Origin: Halorussus vallis
GTDB lineage: Archaea; Halobacteriota; Halobacteria; Halobacteriales; Haladaptataceae
Length of the DNA stretch: 64,000 bases
Direction: 5' to 3'
Assembly: GCF_024138165.1 (NCBI RefSeq)
Contig: NZ_CP100000.1
Span: 1,240,001 to 1,304,000, forward strand
A program made the position numbers and the translations under genes. A model generated the notes under the pieces. That model ran no database searches. It saw only the letters and a program-made list of their open reading frames with translations, and was not told where the DNA came from. This document shows positions 42,646 through 51,065 of the stretch, in pieces (positions within the stretch are counted from its first letter, which is position 1; each line of letters opens with the position of its first letter).

Positions 42646-43001
42646 TGGCGCACCCCCTCGATGCCGTGTTCTCGGCTGAAGTAATCGAGAACGTCACGAC
42701 CCATGTACGACTCCTCACCGTTCACCGCGTCGCTGAACCGGAGCGCTCCGTCGCGGCGCTCGTAGAGGTGTCCGTCGGAGGCGTTCACGGTGTCGTTCGA
42801 CGCGACGACCAGCGCCCGCTCGGCCGGAACGTCGAGTTCGGCCACCGTCCGGTGGTCGAAGCGACCGGTTTCCTTCCAGACGAGGGTGCCGGCGCGCTCG
42901 AACGTCTCCGGGTCCACGGTCTCGTCCCGGAGCGCCGATTCGAGCGACTCCAGAGACGTTCCCTCGGTCGGTTCCAGCGTGATTCGGGTCCACGAACTCA
43001 T
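42642..43001 (-). CDS. Small conserved protein coupled to the HEAT-repeat gene
   Basis: 119 aa from ATG 43001; an AGTATATT box about 29 nt upstream supports it over the GTG at 43025. Content: SSWTRITLEPTEGTSLESLESALRDETVDPETFERAGTLVWKETGRFDHRTVAELDVPAERALVVASNDTVNASDGHLYER, then YMGRDVLDYFSREHGI. No known domain. ATGA overlap with the HEAT-repeat gene implies equimolar production and perhaps a complex. Confidence 0.68.
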   Translation of the reverse strand: MSSWTRITLEPTEGTSLESLESALRDETVDPETFERAGTLVWKETGRFDHRTVAELDVPAERALVVASNDTVNASDGHLYERRDGALRFSDAVNGEESYMGRDVLDYFSREHGIEGVRH

Positions 43002-43056
43002 GTACGCCCACGTGTAACCTGACACGAATATACTTTCTCCCGATACGTCGGTTCGA

Positions 43057-44619
43057 TTACTCTAGCAGATTCTCGCCGGTCATCGCCGCTGGCTGGTCGA
43101 CGCCGATGAGCGAGAGGAGCGTCGGCGCGACGTCCGCGAGCGTGCCGCCCTCGCGGACGTGCCTACCGGCACCGTCGCCGTCGGGCGAGAGGTAGACGAG
43201 GGGAACCGGGTTGTAGGTGTGGGCGGTGTGGGGATTCTCGGGCGTCCCCATATCGTCGGCGTTGCCGTGGTCCGCGGTGATGAGGACGTGGGCGCCGCGG
43301 TCTTCGAGGACCTCGACGAGTCGACCCAGTTGAGCGTCGACGGCCTCGACCGCCTCGACGGCGGCGTCGAAGTCGCCGGTGTGACCCACCATGTCCGGGT
43401 TCGCGTAGTTCAACACCAGCACGTCGGGGTCGTCGCTCTCGACCACCGAGATGGCGGTGTCGGTGACGCCCTCGGCGCTCATCTCCGGTTGCCGGTCGTA
43501 GGTCGGCACGTCCGGACTCTCGATTATCTCGCGAATCTCGCCGTCGAACTCCACCTCGCGCCCGCCGTTCAGGAAGTAGGTGACGTGGGCGTACTTCTCG
43601 GACTCGGCGATGCGAAGCTGGGTGAGTCCGGCGTCGGCGAGCACCTCGCCGAGGACGTCCTCTGGCTGGTGGGGCGCGAACGCGACGGGCAGGTCGAACT
43701 CCTTGTCGTACTCGGTCATCGTCGCCAGCCGAATCTCGGGCGGGTTCGTCTCGAACTCCCAGACCGGGTCGATGTCGGCGAGCATCCGGGTGAGTTGACG
43801 GGCGCGGTCCGACCGGAAGTTGAAGAAGACCACCGCGTCGCCGTCATCGAGCTTGCCTCGATTGCTCGTCGAGCTTCGCTCGACGGTGTCCGAGAGGGCG
43901 GGGCCGCCCTCGACGAGCGTGGGTTCGACGAACTCGTCGGTGTCGCCGCGTTCGTAGCTCTGCTCGACCGCCTCGACCGCCGTCTCGGCCTCCCACTCGG
44001 CCTCGCGGTTCACGATGGCGTCGTAGGCCCGGCGGGTGCGCTCCCAGTTCTGGTCGCGGTCCATCGCATAGTAGCGTCCGGAGACGGTCGCCACGTCGCC
44101 CGTGCCGTACTCGTCGATCTTCGACTGGAGGGCCGTGAGGAAGTCCGCGCCGCTCTTCGGCGGGGTGTCCCGTCCGTCGGTGAAGGCGTGGGTGACGGCG
44201 TCGACGCCGCGCTCGGCGGCGAGTTCGATGAGCGCGTAGAGGTGGCGCTGGTCGGAGTGGACCCCGCCCTCGCTGACCAGCCCCGTGAAGTGGACGCAGC
44301 CGTCGTGCTCGGTCGCGTAGTCGAACGCCGAATCGATGGCCTCGTTCTCGCCGAGTTCGCCGTTCGCGATGGCGTCCTGGATGCGGGTGTACTCCTGTTT
44401 GACCACTCGTCCGGCGCCGATGTTGAGGTGGCCGACCTCGCTGTTGCCCATCTGGCCGTCCGGGAGTCCGACCCGCCGGCCGGTGACTTCGAGCGTGCCG
44501 TAGGCTCCCTCCGCGGCGTAGCGGTCGAAGTTCGGCGTGTCGGCGGCTTCGATGGCGTTGCGACCCCCGTCTTCGCTCCCGAGTCCCCAGCCGTCGAGGA
44601 CTATCAGCGCGCCCTTCAT
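43057..44619 (-). CDS. gpmI: 2,3-bisphosphoglycerate-independent phosphoglycerate mutase
   Basis: 520 aa, alkaline-phosphatase superfamily. LIVLDGWGLG is the metal-binding start, DGQMGNSEVGHLNIGAGRVVKQ holds the catalytic Ser, HAFTDGRDTPPKSG and GRYYAMDRDQNWERT are substrate-binding, and ITADHGNADDM plus NPVPLVYLSPDG complete the Mn site. It interconverts 2- and 3-phosphoglycerate. A loop SDTVERSSTSNRGK (about 245-258) is absent from the family consensus I know and is encoded partly by the palindromic repeat at 43864. Confidence 0.96.
   Translation of the reverse strand: MKGALIVLDGWGLGSEDGGRNAIEAADTPNFDRYAAEGAYGTLEVTGRRVGLPDGQMGNSEVGHLNIGAGRVVKQEYTRIQDAIANGELGENEAIDSAFDYATEHDGCVHFTGLVSEGGVHSDQRHLYALIELAAERGVDAVTHAFTDGRDTPPKSGADFLTALQSKIDEYGTGDVATVSGRYYAMDRDQNWERTRRAYDAIVNREAEWEAETAVEAVEQSYERGDTDEFVEPTLVEGGPALSDTVERSSTSNRGKLDDGDAVVFFNFRSDRARQLTRMLADIDPVWEFETNPPEIRLATMTEYDKEFDLPVAFAPHQPEDVLGEVLADAGLTQLRIAESEKYAHVTYFLNGGREVEFDGEIREIIESPDVPTYDRQPEMSAEGVTDTAISVVESDDPDVLVLNYANPDMVGHTGDFDAAVEAVEAVDAQLGRLVEVLEDRGAHVLITADHGNADDMGTPENPHTAHTYNPVPLVYLSPDGDGAGRHVREGGTLADVAPTLLSLIGVDQPAAMTGENLLE
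43864..43889 (-). repeat. Intragenic palindromic repeat, copy 2 (in gpmI)
   Basis: 26 nt identical to 10789-10814 except one base, encoding T-V-E-R-S-S-T-S in the same frame. It includes the perfect hairpin cgtcgagc-ttc-gctcgacg (43867-43885). Confidence 0.7.
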
Positions 44620-44731
44620 GGACGAATCGTGGACAGCGGGGCGTAACTAATCTTCGCTTACGTCGAAATACGCGGGCAAAGACGGCTCCAGAATCGGAGG
44701 AGAAGGCCGGTATGATGGTGAAGAACAGCTA

Positions 44732-45061
44732 GAAAGCCCCCGGGCGCTCGCGGTCGCTCAGCGACATATCCGGCTCACGCCTTCGGCGCTCGCCCGATAG
44801 GGGTCGCTGAGACGACTGAAATGAACGCGAGCGCCCGGCCCCTTTCAGTCCCGCCCCGCCGGTTAGTCAGTCGAGCGTTCGACGGTGGACCAGTCCACCG
44901 AGTGTTTCGAGGGTGAACGTTCAGCATGGCGCGCGTTCATCTCGCGCCTTCTCCGTGCGAGGTCTGCGCGAGCGAAGCGACCGAGAAGCGCAGTCGGTTG
45001 GGGAGGGCGTGGCTGTCGCGGTGCGGTGCTGTCCGGGCGGATGAAAGGGGCGGGGGCTTTC
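44732..45061. repeat. Possible non-autonomous element with 11-bp terminal inverted repeats
   Basis: In the 581-nt gap between gpmI and nurA. gaaagcccccg (44732-44742) is repeated inverted as cgggggctttc (45051-45061). Inside the left end a long two-step hairpin forms: cgggcgctcgcg (44741-44752) with cgcgagcgcccg (44826-44837), and ctcagcgac (44757-44765) with gtcgctgag (44803-44811). A further stem ggtggac-ca-gtccacc is at about 44883-44898. No transposase frame and no clear target duplication. It may be a MITE-like element or a structured RNA. Confidence 0.45.
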
Positions 45062-45200
45062 GAAGTGTTCTCGTTGTCTGTCGGTACTGAATCCGGTGGT
45101 AATCAACCAGACGTTTCCGTGACGCATCCACTCCTCACCCAACCACGACGCGGTCGATGGAACCCAATACTTTTTCCCCATCGGGCGGGACGAGAGTGCC

Positions 45201-46460
45201 ATGACCCTCGACCCCGTACACTTCGACGGCATCGCGGGGCTCGCCGACCACATCGACTACGACGCCGAGGACCGCGACCACCGGGAGTTCGCCGAAACCG
45301 TCTGGGAGAACTACCTCGACCCGCTCCGAGACGACGACGGCGGAAAGGTCCTCGAACCGATGGACGAACTCCGGCGGCGCCGCGTGAGCGTCGAGGAGGT
45401 GGCCCTCGAAGATGACGCCTTCCCGACGATGCACAGCCTCGACTCGGGGACGCTCAACCCCCGGCCGTTCAAGAACGGCCTCGTCCTCGACGTGGCCCAC
45501 GCCGCCATGAGCGCGACGCCCTCCGACCTGGACCTCCACAACTCCCGAACGGTGGTGAAGGCGGTCCACTCCAACGACACCTCCCGCAACTTCGACACCG
45601 AGTGGGACGAGTACGACGAGCGGAGCAAGCGCCGAATCGTCCACACCCACCTCCCGGAGAGCCAGTACGAGGAGGACGTGGTCCACGCGCTGGCGCTCTA
45701 CCTCGCGGAGAGTCGCCACGCGCTGGACAACGCCGAGAACGTGTCCGATTTCCTGCTGCTCGACGGACCCATCTACCCCAAGGGCGTCCTGCGGTGGTAC
45801 TACCGGAGTTCCGCGCTGACCGACCTCTTCGAGGAGTCCGACCACGTCATGCGCATCCTTGACAACTACGTCCGACTGGTCGAGACGTTCGCCGAGCGGG
45901 GAGTTCCGCTCGCGGGGTTCGTCAAGAACGTCTCGGCGAAGTCGGTCGTCCGGACGCTCAAGGACAAGTCGACGGTCGGACCCGTGCCGTGGGCCCACGA
46001 CGCCGGCTTCTTCTCGCAGGTGCTCGAACGCCGGGAACTGGTCGACGGCGAGTTCGAGCGCCTGACCGACGACCTCACGCTGACGAACTGGTTCACCTCC
46101 CACGCGGGGACCGACCAGTTCTTCAGCGACGAGAACAACCGGCACCTCGACCGGGAACTCGCCCCCGAGCGGTACCGCGTGACCTTCTGCGTCGTCTACG
46201 ACCCGCGCCGCGATCTGATATTCAAGGTCGAAGCGCCCGCGGCGTTCACCGAGGACGAGGCGATGCGCGAGCGAATCGAGCGCCAGATTCTCAAGGAGGT
46301 GGCGATTCGGGGCGGGCCGCCGCTGGCGCTCACCAAGGCCGACAGCCTCGCCGCCATCGACCGCGGGAGCGTCGACTCGCTGATCACGTCGTTCGAGCGG
46401 TCGCTCGACACGGAGTTGGACGAGAACTACAACGCGGTCCGGTGGGGCAGAAACTACTGA
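45201..46460 (+). CDS. nurA: NurA 5'-3' nuclease
   Basis: 419 aa. TMHSLDSGTLNPRPFKNGLVLDVAHAAMS contains the first catalytic Asp of the RNase H-like NurA core; FLLLDGPIYPKGVLRWYY supplies the second; AGFVKNVSAKSVVRTL and the GPPLALTKADSLAAIDRGSVDSLITSFE end are family-typical. NurA resects DNA ends together with HerA, which lies 0.5 kb downstream on the same strand. The intervening gene is on the opposite strand, so the two are not one simple operon. ATG 45201 follows a TACTTTTT-type AT box. Confidence 0.92.
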   Translation: MTLDPVHFDGIAGLADHIDYDAEDRDHREFAETVWENYLDPLRDDDGGKVLEPMDELRRRRVSVEEVALEDDAFPTMHSLDSGTLNPRPFKNGLVLDVAHAAMSATPSDLDLHNSRTVVKAVHSNDTSRNFDTEWDEYDERSKRRIVHTHLPESQYEEDVVHALALYLAESRHALDNAENVSDFLLLDGPIYPKGVLRWYYRSSALTDLFEESDHVMRILDNYVRLVETFAERGVPLAGFVKNVSAKSVVRTLKDKSTVGPVPWAHDAGFFSQVLERRELVDGEFERLTDDLTLTNWFTSHAGTDQFFSDENNRHLDRELAPERYRVTFCVVYDPRRDLIFKVEAPAAFTEDEAMRERIERQILKEVAIRGGPPLALTKADSLAAIDRGSVDSLITSFERSLDTELDENYNAVRWGRNY

Positions 46461-46473
46461 TAGACGGCGAAGA

Positions 46474-46818
46474 CTACCTCGGCTCGGCGTGCTCGGCCTT
46501 CTCGACGGTTATCTCGACGTCCTCGGGGTCGACGCCGATGCGGGCGAACTGGGTCCGGACGTGGTCGCGGGCGGCCGCCTCGGCCTGGTCGCGGGTGTCG
46601 AACCCCCGCGGCATCGGCGACTCGAAGGCCACGTGGACCTCCTCGCCCTCGACCAACTGGACGGTCCCGCCGCTCTCGACCTCGTAGAATTCGTCGCAGA
46701 CCCAGACGTACGGGGCGTCCTCGTCGGGCGCACCCTTGAACCGCGGCGCTCGCTCACCCCGCTCGTAGAGCGTTCCCGTGAGAGTGGTTCCCCCCGCTTC
46801 GCCACGGATGAGTAACAT
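46474..46818 (-). CDS. Small conserved protein between nurA and herA
   Basis: 114 aa from ATG 46818. Mostly beta in the first half (MLLIRGEAGGTTLTGTLYERGERAPRFKG, YVWVCDEFYEVESGGTVQLVEGEEVHVAFESPMPRGFDTR), with a C-terminal helix QAEAAARDHVRTQFARIGV and strand VEITVEKAEHAEPR. It appears to be a haloarchaeal family of unknown function. Its place between nurA and herA may be incidental; its stop is 13 nt from the convergent nurA stop. Confidence 0.68.
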   Translation of the reverse strand: MLLIRGEAGGTTLTGTLYERGERAPRFKGAPDEDAPYVWVCDEFYEVESGGTVQLVEGEEVHVAFESPMPRGFDTRDQAEAAARDHVRTQFARIGVDPEDVEITVEKAEHAEPR

Positions 46819-46959
46819 GGGACGACGATACGGCGTGAGAAGGTAAAAGGGACGCGCCCGGGCCGTCTTTCGAAAGACACACACCGAGGCGTCCCCGAAG
46901 GCCCGACCTCGCCCCCGGAGGGAAACGCGTTTGTCCCATGCGCTCATTGCCGGGGAACG

Positions 46960-48969
46960 ATGACTGACCTCGGCGACTTCAGCAGGTCCGGCGGGACCGA
47001 CGAGGACGACTCGGCGACAGCCGAGTCGGACGCCCCCGAAACCGCCGCCCGCGACGCGGACGCCACCGAGACGAGCGCCGGCGACGCCGCGACCGACGCC
47101 TCGGAAACCGACACCTCCGCGACCGCCTCCTCCGAAACAGACACCAGCGCGACCACCGACGACGATGCCGCCTCCGAGTTCGGTCCGAGTACCGACATCG
47201 GCGACTTCGGGGCCGGCGGGTCGGCGACCGACGCGTCGGATTCCGGCGCGACCGACGATCGCTTCGAGGAGATGGCGACCAGCCCCGTCGGGAGCGACCG
47301 GGGCATCGGGACCCTGACCGCCTCGGAGGGCCTGCGGATCTCCGAGGACGGCGAGGAGACCCACCTCCAGGCGTACGTGACCGCCGACAACCGCGAGGAC
47401 GTCCGGGTCGGCAAATATCTGCTGGTTCCCTACCCCGATGGCGAGAAACTGTTCTGTCGTATCACCGCTTTGGAGTACCAGCGGGAGTTCCACAGCGACG
47501 ACGCGACCGAGATTCACTCCCGGCGAGCGATGCGCCGCGACTCCATCGAGGAGGCCGACTACAAGTTCATGGCGACGCTCGACCCCGTCGCCGTGCTCTA
47601 CGACGACGACGGCGAACTCAAGCGCCGGATGACCGACCGGGTTCCCAAGCCCGAGGCGGTGGTCCGCGAGGCCGCCGACAAGGACGAGATAAAGACGGGG
47701 CTGAAGATGCCGGGCGACGGCGTCTTCCTCGGCCACCTCTCGGTCGGCGGCGAGAAGGTGAAGACGGCGGCGCGACCCCCGACCATCGACTACCGGCTCA
47801 AGGACGATTATCGGGACGGCGACCCGCTGGTCTTCCGCCACACCCTCGTGGCCGGCGGAACGGGGTCGGGCAAGACCCACGGCGCGAAGAACATCCTCCG
47901 ACAGTTCCTCGGTGAGGAGCGCCGCTACGACATGGAGGACGACGCCGAGCGCCGGGCCGCGGTCGTCCAGTTCGACCCGCAGGACGAGTACGCCCAGATG
48001 CACGACGACAACCCCGACGTGACCCCCGACGACGAGCGCCGGTGGGAGCGCGAGGGCGTCGCCTGCGGCGGCCACGACGACACCGTGGCGTTCGTCCCGA
48101 AGGTCGGCCGGAGCAGTTACGCCGCCGACCACCACCGCGCCGAGCAGGTCGAGTTCACGATTCCGTTCTCGATGGTCCGCCGACGGCCGTGGCTGGTCGC
48201 GGGCGCGAGCCTCAACGACAACCAGTACAACGCGCTGCGACTCCTGCTCGACCGCTTCTTCAACACGCACGGCGAATCGGGCACCTACGGCGACTTCGTG
48301 GACTTCGTCGACGACCCAGCGCTCCGGGAGGAACTCGACGAGAGCGGCCACGTCCACGAGGCGACCTACGACGCGGTCAAGCGCCGGGCCATCAGCGCGA
48401 CGTTCAACGACGTGTTCGACCAGGACGCCCGACCCATCACCGACCAGGTCAAGAAGTTCGTCCGGCCCGGCGGCCTGACGGTGGTGCCGACCTACCACGT
48501 AAACGACTCGCGGGCGACCGAAGTGGTCGTGCTGGCGCTGGCCAGCCTGCTCGTCGACGAGAAGCTCTCGAACGACCCCCGGTACGGTCGCATCAAGGAG
48601 ACGCCGCTGGTGGTCGGGATGGACGAGGCCCACAACTTCCTCACCGACGCCGAGAACGTCCAGGCCCGGAAGGTCATCACGAAGTTCACCGAGGCCGCCA
48701 AACAGGGCCGCAAGGAGCGCCTCGGCCTGTTTCTCATCACCCAGGACCCCCAGGACATCGCCGACTCGGTGTTCAAGCAGGTCAACACCACCGTCGTGCT
48801 GAACCTCGGCGACGAGGACGCCATCAAGAGCGTCAACATCCCGGCGGAACTGGAGGGGAAGGTCCCCTACATGGAGAAGGGCCAGATGGTGGTCTACTCG
48901 CCGGACAACTCCGAACCGGTCGAGATAATCGGGCTTCCGAAGTGCGTGACCAAACACGGGCGGGAGTAG
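46960..48969 (+). CDS. herA: HerA-family hexameric DNA translocase/ATPase
   Basis: 669 aa. Residues 1-110 are Asp/Thr/Ser-rich and disordered. A HAS-type beta barrel follows (LQAYVTADNREDVRVGKYLLVPYPDG). Walker A is VAGGTGSGKTHGAKNILRQFL (about 303-323), Walker B is PLVVGMDEAHNFL (about 547-559), and sensor/Arg-finger segments are RLGLFLITQDPQDIADSVFKQVNTTVVLNL. HerA pumps DNA into NurA during end resection. Typical HerA is about 500-600 aa; the extra length is the acidic N terminus. A strong hairpin follows the stop. Confidence 0.92.
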   Translation: MTDLGDFSRSGGTDEDDSATAESDAPETAARDADATETSAGDAATDASETDTSATASSETDTSATTDDDAASEFGPSTDIGDFGAGGSATDASDSGATDDRFEEMATSPVGSDRGIGTLTASEGLRISEDGEETHLQAYVTADNREDVRVGKYLLVPYPDGEKLFCRITALEYQREFHSDDATEIHSRRAMRRDSIEEADYKFMATLDPVAVLYDDDGELKRRMTDRVPKPEAVVREAADKDEIKTGLKMPGDGVFLGHLSVGGEKVKTAARPPTIDYRLKDDYRDGDPLVFRHTLVAGGTGSGKTHGAKNILRQFLGEERRYDMEDDAERRAAVVQFDPQDEYAQMHDDNPDVTPDDERRWEREGVACGGHDDTVAFVPKVGRSSYAADHHRAEQVEFTIPFSMVRRRPWLVAGASLNDNQYNALRLLLDRFFNTHGESGTYGDFVDFVDDPALREELDESGHVHEATYDAVKRRAISATFNDVFDQDARPITDQVKKFVRPGGLTVVPTYHVNDSRATEVVVLALASLLVDEKLSNDPRYGRIKETPLVVGMDEAHNFLTDAENVQARKVITKFTEAAKQGRKERLGLFLITQDPQDIADSVFKQVNTTVVLNLGDEDAIKSVNIPAELEGKVPYMEKGQMVVYSPDNSEPVEIIGLPKCVTKHGRE

Positions 48970-49008
48970 GGAGATTTGCCGGGGCCGAACCGGCCCCGGC
49001 AAATCTCC
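48970..49008. terminator. 18-bp hairpin immediately after herA
   Basis: ggagatttgccggggccg-aac-cggccccggcaaatctcc, a perfect stem starting at the first base after the herA stop. A smaller hairpin gcggc-gaa-gccgc sits at about 49018-49030. No T-run follows. Confidence 0.55.
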
Positions 49009-49140
49009 GAATACGAGCGGCGAAGCCGCGAGTAGGAAGATTCGGAGTGAGCGAAGCGAGAATCTCCGAAAGAAGAGTAAACTTCTCGGACGCCAAGAAT
49101 TGCCTGAAAGGTTAAACGAATAGAGAGCCTATCTTCGGGC

Positions 49141-49569
49141 ATGGCCAAGAAAGTGCTCGTCCCCATCGACGGGTCGTCCCAGTCCGACCACGCACTCGAA
49201 CACGCACTGGAGGAGTTCGCCGACGACGACATCACCGTCATCCACGTCATCGACCCCATCGACGCGGGGTACACCACCTCGGTCGGCATGCCGGGCGGGT
49301 CCCAGGAGTGGTACGACAACGCCCAGAAGGAGGCCGACGCGCTGTTCGAGGAGGCCCAGGAGGTCGCCGACGAGTACGGCGTGACCCTCGACACCGCCGA
49401 GGAGATGGGTCGGCCGTCCCGGACCATCGTGGAGTACGCCGAGGACGAGGGCTTCGACCAGATAGTGATGGGGAGCCACGGCCGTTCGGGCGTCTCGCGC
49501 ATCCTGCTCGGGAGCGTCGCCGAGAACGTGGTCCGGCGCTCGCCGATGCCGGTGACGGTGGTGCGGTAA
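49141..49569 (+). CDS. Universal stress protein UspA
   Basis: 142 aa. VLVPIDGSSQSDHALEHALEEF at the N terminus and the ATP-binding loop MGSHGRSGVSRILLGSVAENVVRRSPMPVTVV (G-x2-G-x9-G-S) mark a nucleotide-binding Usp fold. Cytoplasmic stress protein, probably dimeric; specific role unknown. It is followed by a run of two hairpins before the convergent KaiC-like gene. Confidence 0.93.
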   Translation: MAKKVLVPIDGSSQSDHALEHALEEFADDDITVIHVIDPIDAGYTTSVGMPGGSQEWYDNAQKEADALFEEAQEVADEYGVTLDTAEEMGRPSRTIVEYAEDEGFDQIVMGSHGRSGVSRILLGSVAENVVRRSPMPVTVVR

Positions 49570-49630
49570 GCGAAAGCTCCGGACGACCGACCCGCAGGGC
49601 GCGAAGCGCCCGCACCAGTGGTAGCTAGAT

Positions 49631-49671
49631 GCGACCGAGATGGCCGCGCGATGCGCGGCCATCTCGGTCGC
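49631..49671. terminator. 19-bp hairpin with T-run
   Basis: gcgaccgagatggccgcgc-gat-gcgcggccatctcggtcgc, followed at about 49678-49683 by a T-run. Best terminator candidate in the window, on the uspA side. Confidence 0.65.
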
Positions 49672-49709
49672 GTGTCCTTTTTTGGCCCAGATTTTTTCGA
49701 GGAGCGGTG

Positions 49710-49738
49710 GCTGATGCGCCGCTTTGCGGCGCATCAGC
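49710..49738. terminator. 13-bp hairpin facing the KaiC-like gene
   Basis: gctgatgcgccgc-ttt-gcggcgcatcagc. On the minus strand a CCTTTTTTC run (about 49752-49760) lies between the KaiC-like stop and this hairpin, so both ends of the convergent pair have their own termination-like signals. Confidence 0.55.
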
Positions 49739-49775
49739 GACCCGACGAAGAAAAAAGGTGGGAACGAAAGGTGGG

Positions 49776-50942
49776 TTAGAAGATATTCGCCTGCCGGTAG
49801 ACGCTGATGCCCTCGTTCGTGATGGAGTAGGGTTTTATCTCCCGGGAGTGGTTGGCGTCGCGAATCTTCTGAATCTCGACCGCCAGCCTCGTCTCGCGGA
49901 AGTCGTCGGTGCTCCGGATGTACCGGAGGACGAACACCGCGTCGACGAGGTACTCGATGATGCCGTGCCGGGAGGCGTAGGGGTTGTCCTCGCTGGCCTC
50001 GCTGGTGAGCATCGTCGTCACGCCCGCCTCCTTGAGGCTCTTGGTGAAGTCGTACACCTCGTTGCGCCGGGTCGCCTGATTGTCGTACATCATCTCCAGC
50101 AGCGACACCGAGTCGAGCACGAGGCGGGAAGCGTCGAACTCCGCGACCAGTCGCGGGAGGTCGTTGCGGATGCTGGTGAGGCTGTTCGCCATCTCGATGG
50201 GGTCGAGGTCGATGACCGCCAGCCGACCCTCTTCGACGTACTCCTCGAACGGCCAGCCCTTCTCGGTGGCGGTGTTGACGATGCGGTCGTGGCTCTCCTC
50301 GAGGGTGATGAACACGGCGTTCTCGCCCTCCCGGAGCGCCTCGTGGAGGAACTGCAGGCCGAACGTGGTCTTGCCGGTGCCCGCCGACCCGATGGTGGTC
50401 ATCAGCGTCCGCTCGGGCACCCCGCCTTGGATCATGTTGTCGAGGCCCTCGATGCCGACGTCCACGCGCGGGATGTCCGAGTCGAACTCCTCCTCGGCCG
50501 CGAACGCGTCCTCGTCGGCCGGACCGGCGTCGCCGAATCCGCCGCCGAAGCCGGCTTGCGCGCCCGCGCCGAACGCGGCGTCGCCGCCCCCGTTCGAATC
50601 GTCGCCGACGTCGACGCTCGGGGCGTTCGCGAACGCGCTGGCGAAGTCCTCCTCGAAGAGGTCGTTCCCGTCGGCGTCGGCGTCGTAGGGGTCTGCGTCG
50701 GCGAAACCTCCGGTGTCAGCACCGTCGCCGGCGTCGGTTTCTCCGGCGGCGTCGAAACTCGGCGCGTCGGCGTCTGCGAAGCCGTCTCCGCCGTCGGAAT
50801 CGTCGGGCTCGGTGTGCTCGTCGTCGCTCGCTTCCTCGGCCGAGTCGGCCGGTTCGGCCGACTCGGCCTCCCCGCGCTCGTCGTCTTCCGCGCTCTCATC
50901 GTCTTCGCGGAGCGCGCGCTCGAACCAGTCGTCGTCGCTCAC
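49776..50942 (-). CDS. KaiC-domain RecA-like ATPase with acidic N terminus
   Basis: 388 aa from GTG 50942, chosen because GGAGGTG lies 6 nt upstream; ATG 51005 is the longer alternative. Residues about 1-150 are Asp/Glu/Ala/Gly-rich and disordered. The single KaiC/RadA-type domain has Walker A ([22 protein letters not shown]), [26 protein letters not shown], and Walker B ([18 protein letters not shown]). Single-domain KaiC-like ATPases occur widely in archaea, often tied to signalling or motility; the partner here is unknown. Divergent from nadK. Confidence 0.87.
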   Translation of the reverse strand: MSDDDWFERALREDDESAEDDERGEAESAEPADSAEEASDDEHTEPDDSDGGDGFADADAPSFDAAGETDAGDGADTGGFADADPYDADADGNDLFEEDFASAFANAPSVDVGDDSNGGGDAAFGAGAQAGFGGGFGDAGPADEDAFAAEEEFDSDIPRVDVGIEGLDNMIQGGVPERTLMTTIGSAGTGKTTFGLQFLHEALREGENAVFITLEESHDRIVNTATEKGWPFEEYVEEGRLAVIDLDPIEMANSLTSIRNDLPRLVAEFDASRLVLDSVSLLEMMYDNQATRRNEVYDFTKSLKEAGVTTMLTSEASEDNPYASRHGIIEYLVDAVFVLRYIRSTDDFRETRLAVEIQKIRDANHSREIKPYSITNEGISVYRQANIF

Positions 50943-51065
50943 GCGAGCCACCTCCGGGTCGTTCGAGCGCGTCCAGTCATGTTCGACCCGTCGAACCCGC
51001 TCCATTTGAATGTTACTCGCTCGGCGTCCGGCGGATTTTTGCCCGGCGGCCGAGAAAGGCCAACG

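Noticed and set aside
44885-45415. 176-codon frame before and across nurA
   Set aside because: The end overlaps nurA out of frame, and the first part spans hairpins; it has no protein-like pattern.
49571-49775. Tandem palindromes between uspA and the KaiC-like gene considered as replication origin elements
   Set aside because: No Orc1/Cdc6 gene nearby, no repeated origin-box motifs; position between convergent stops fits termination better.
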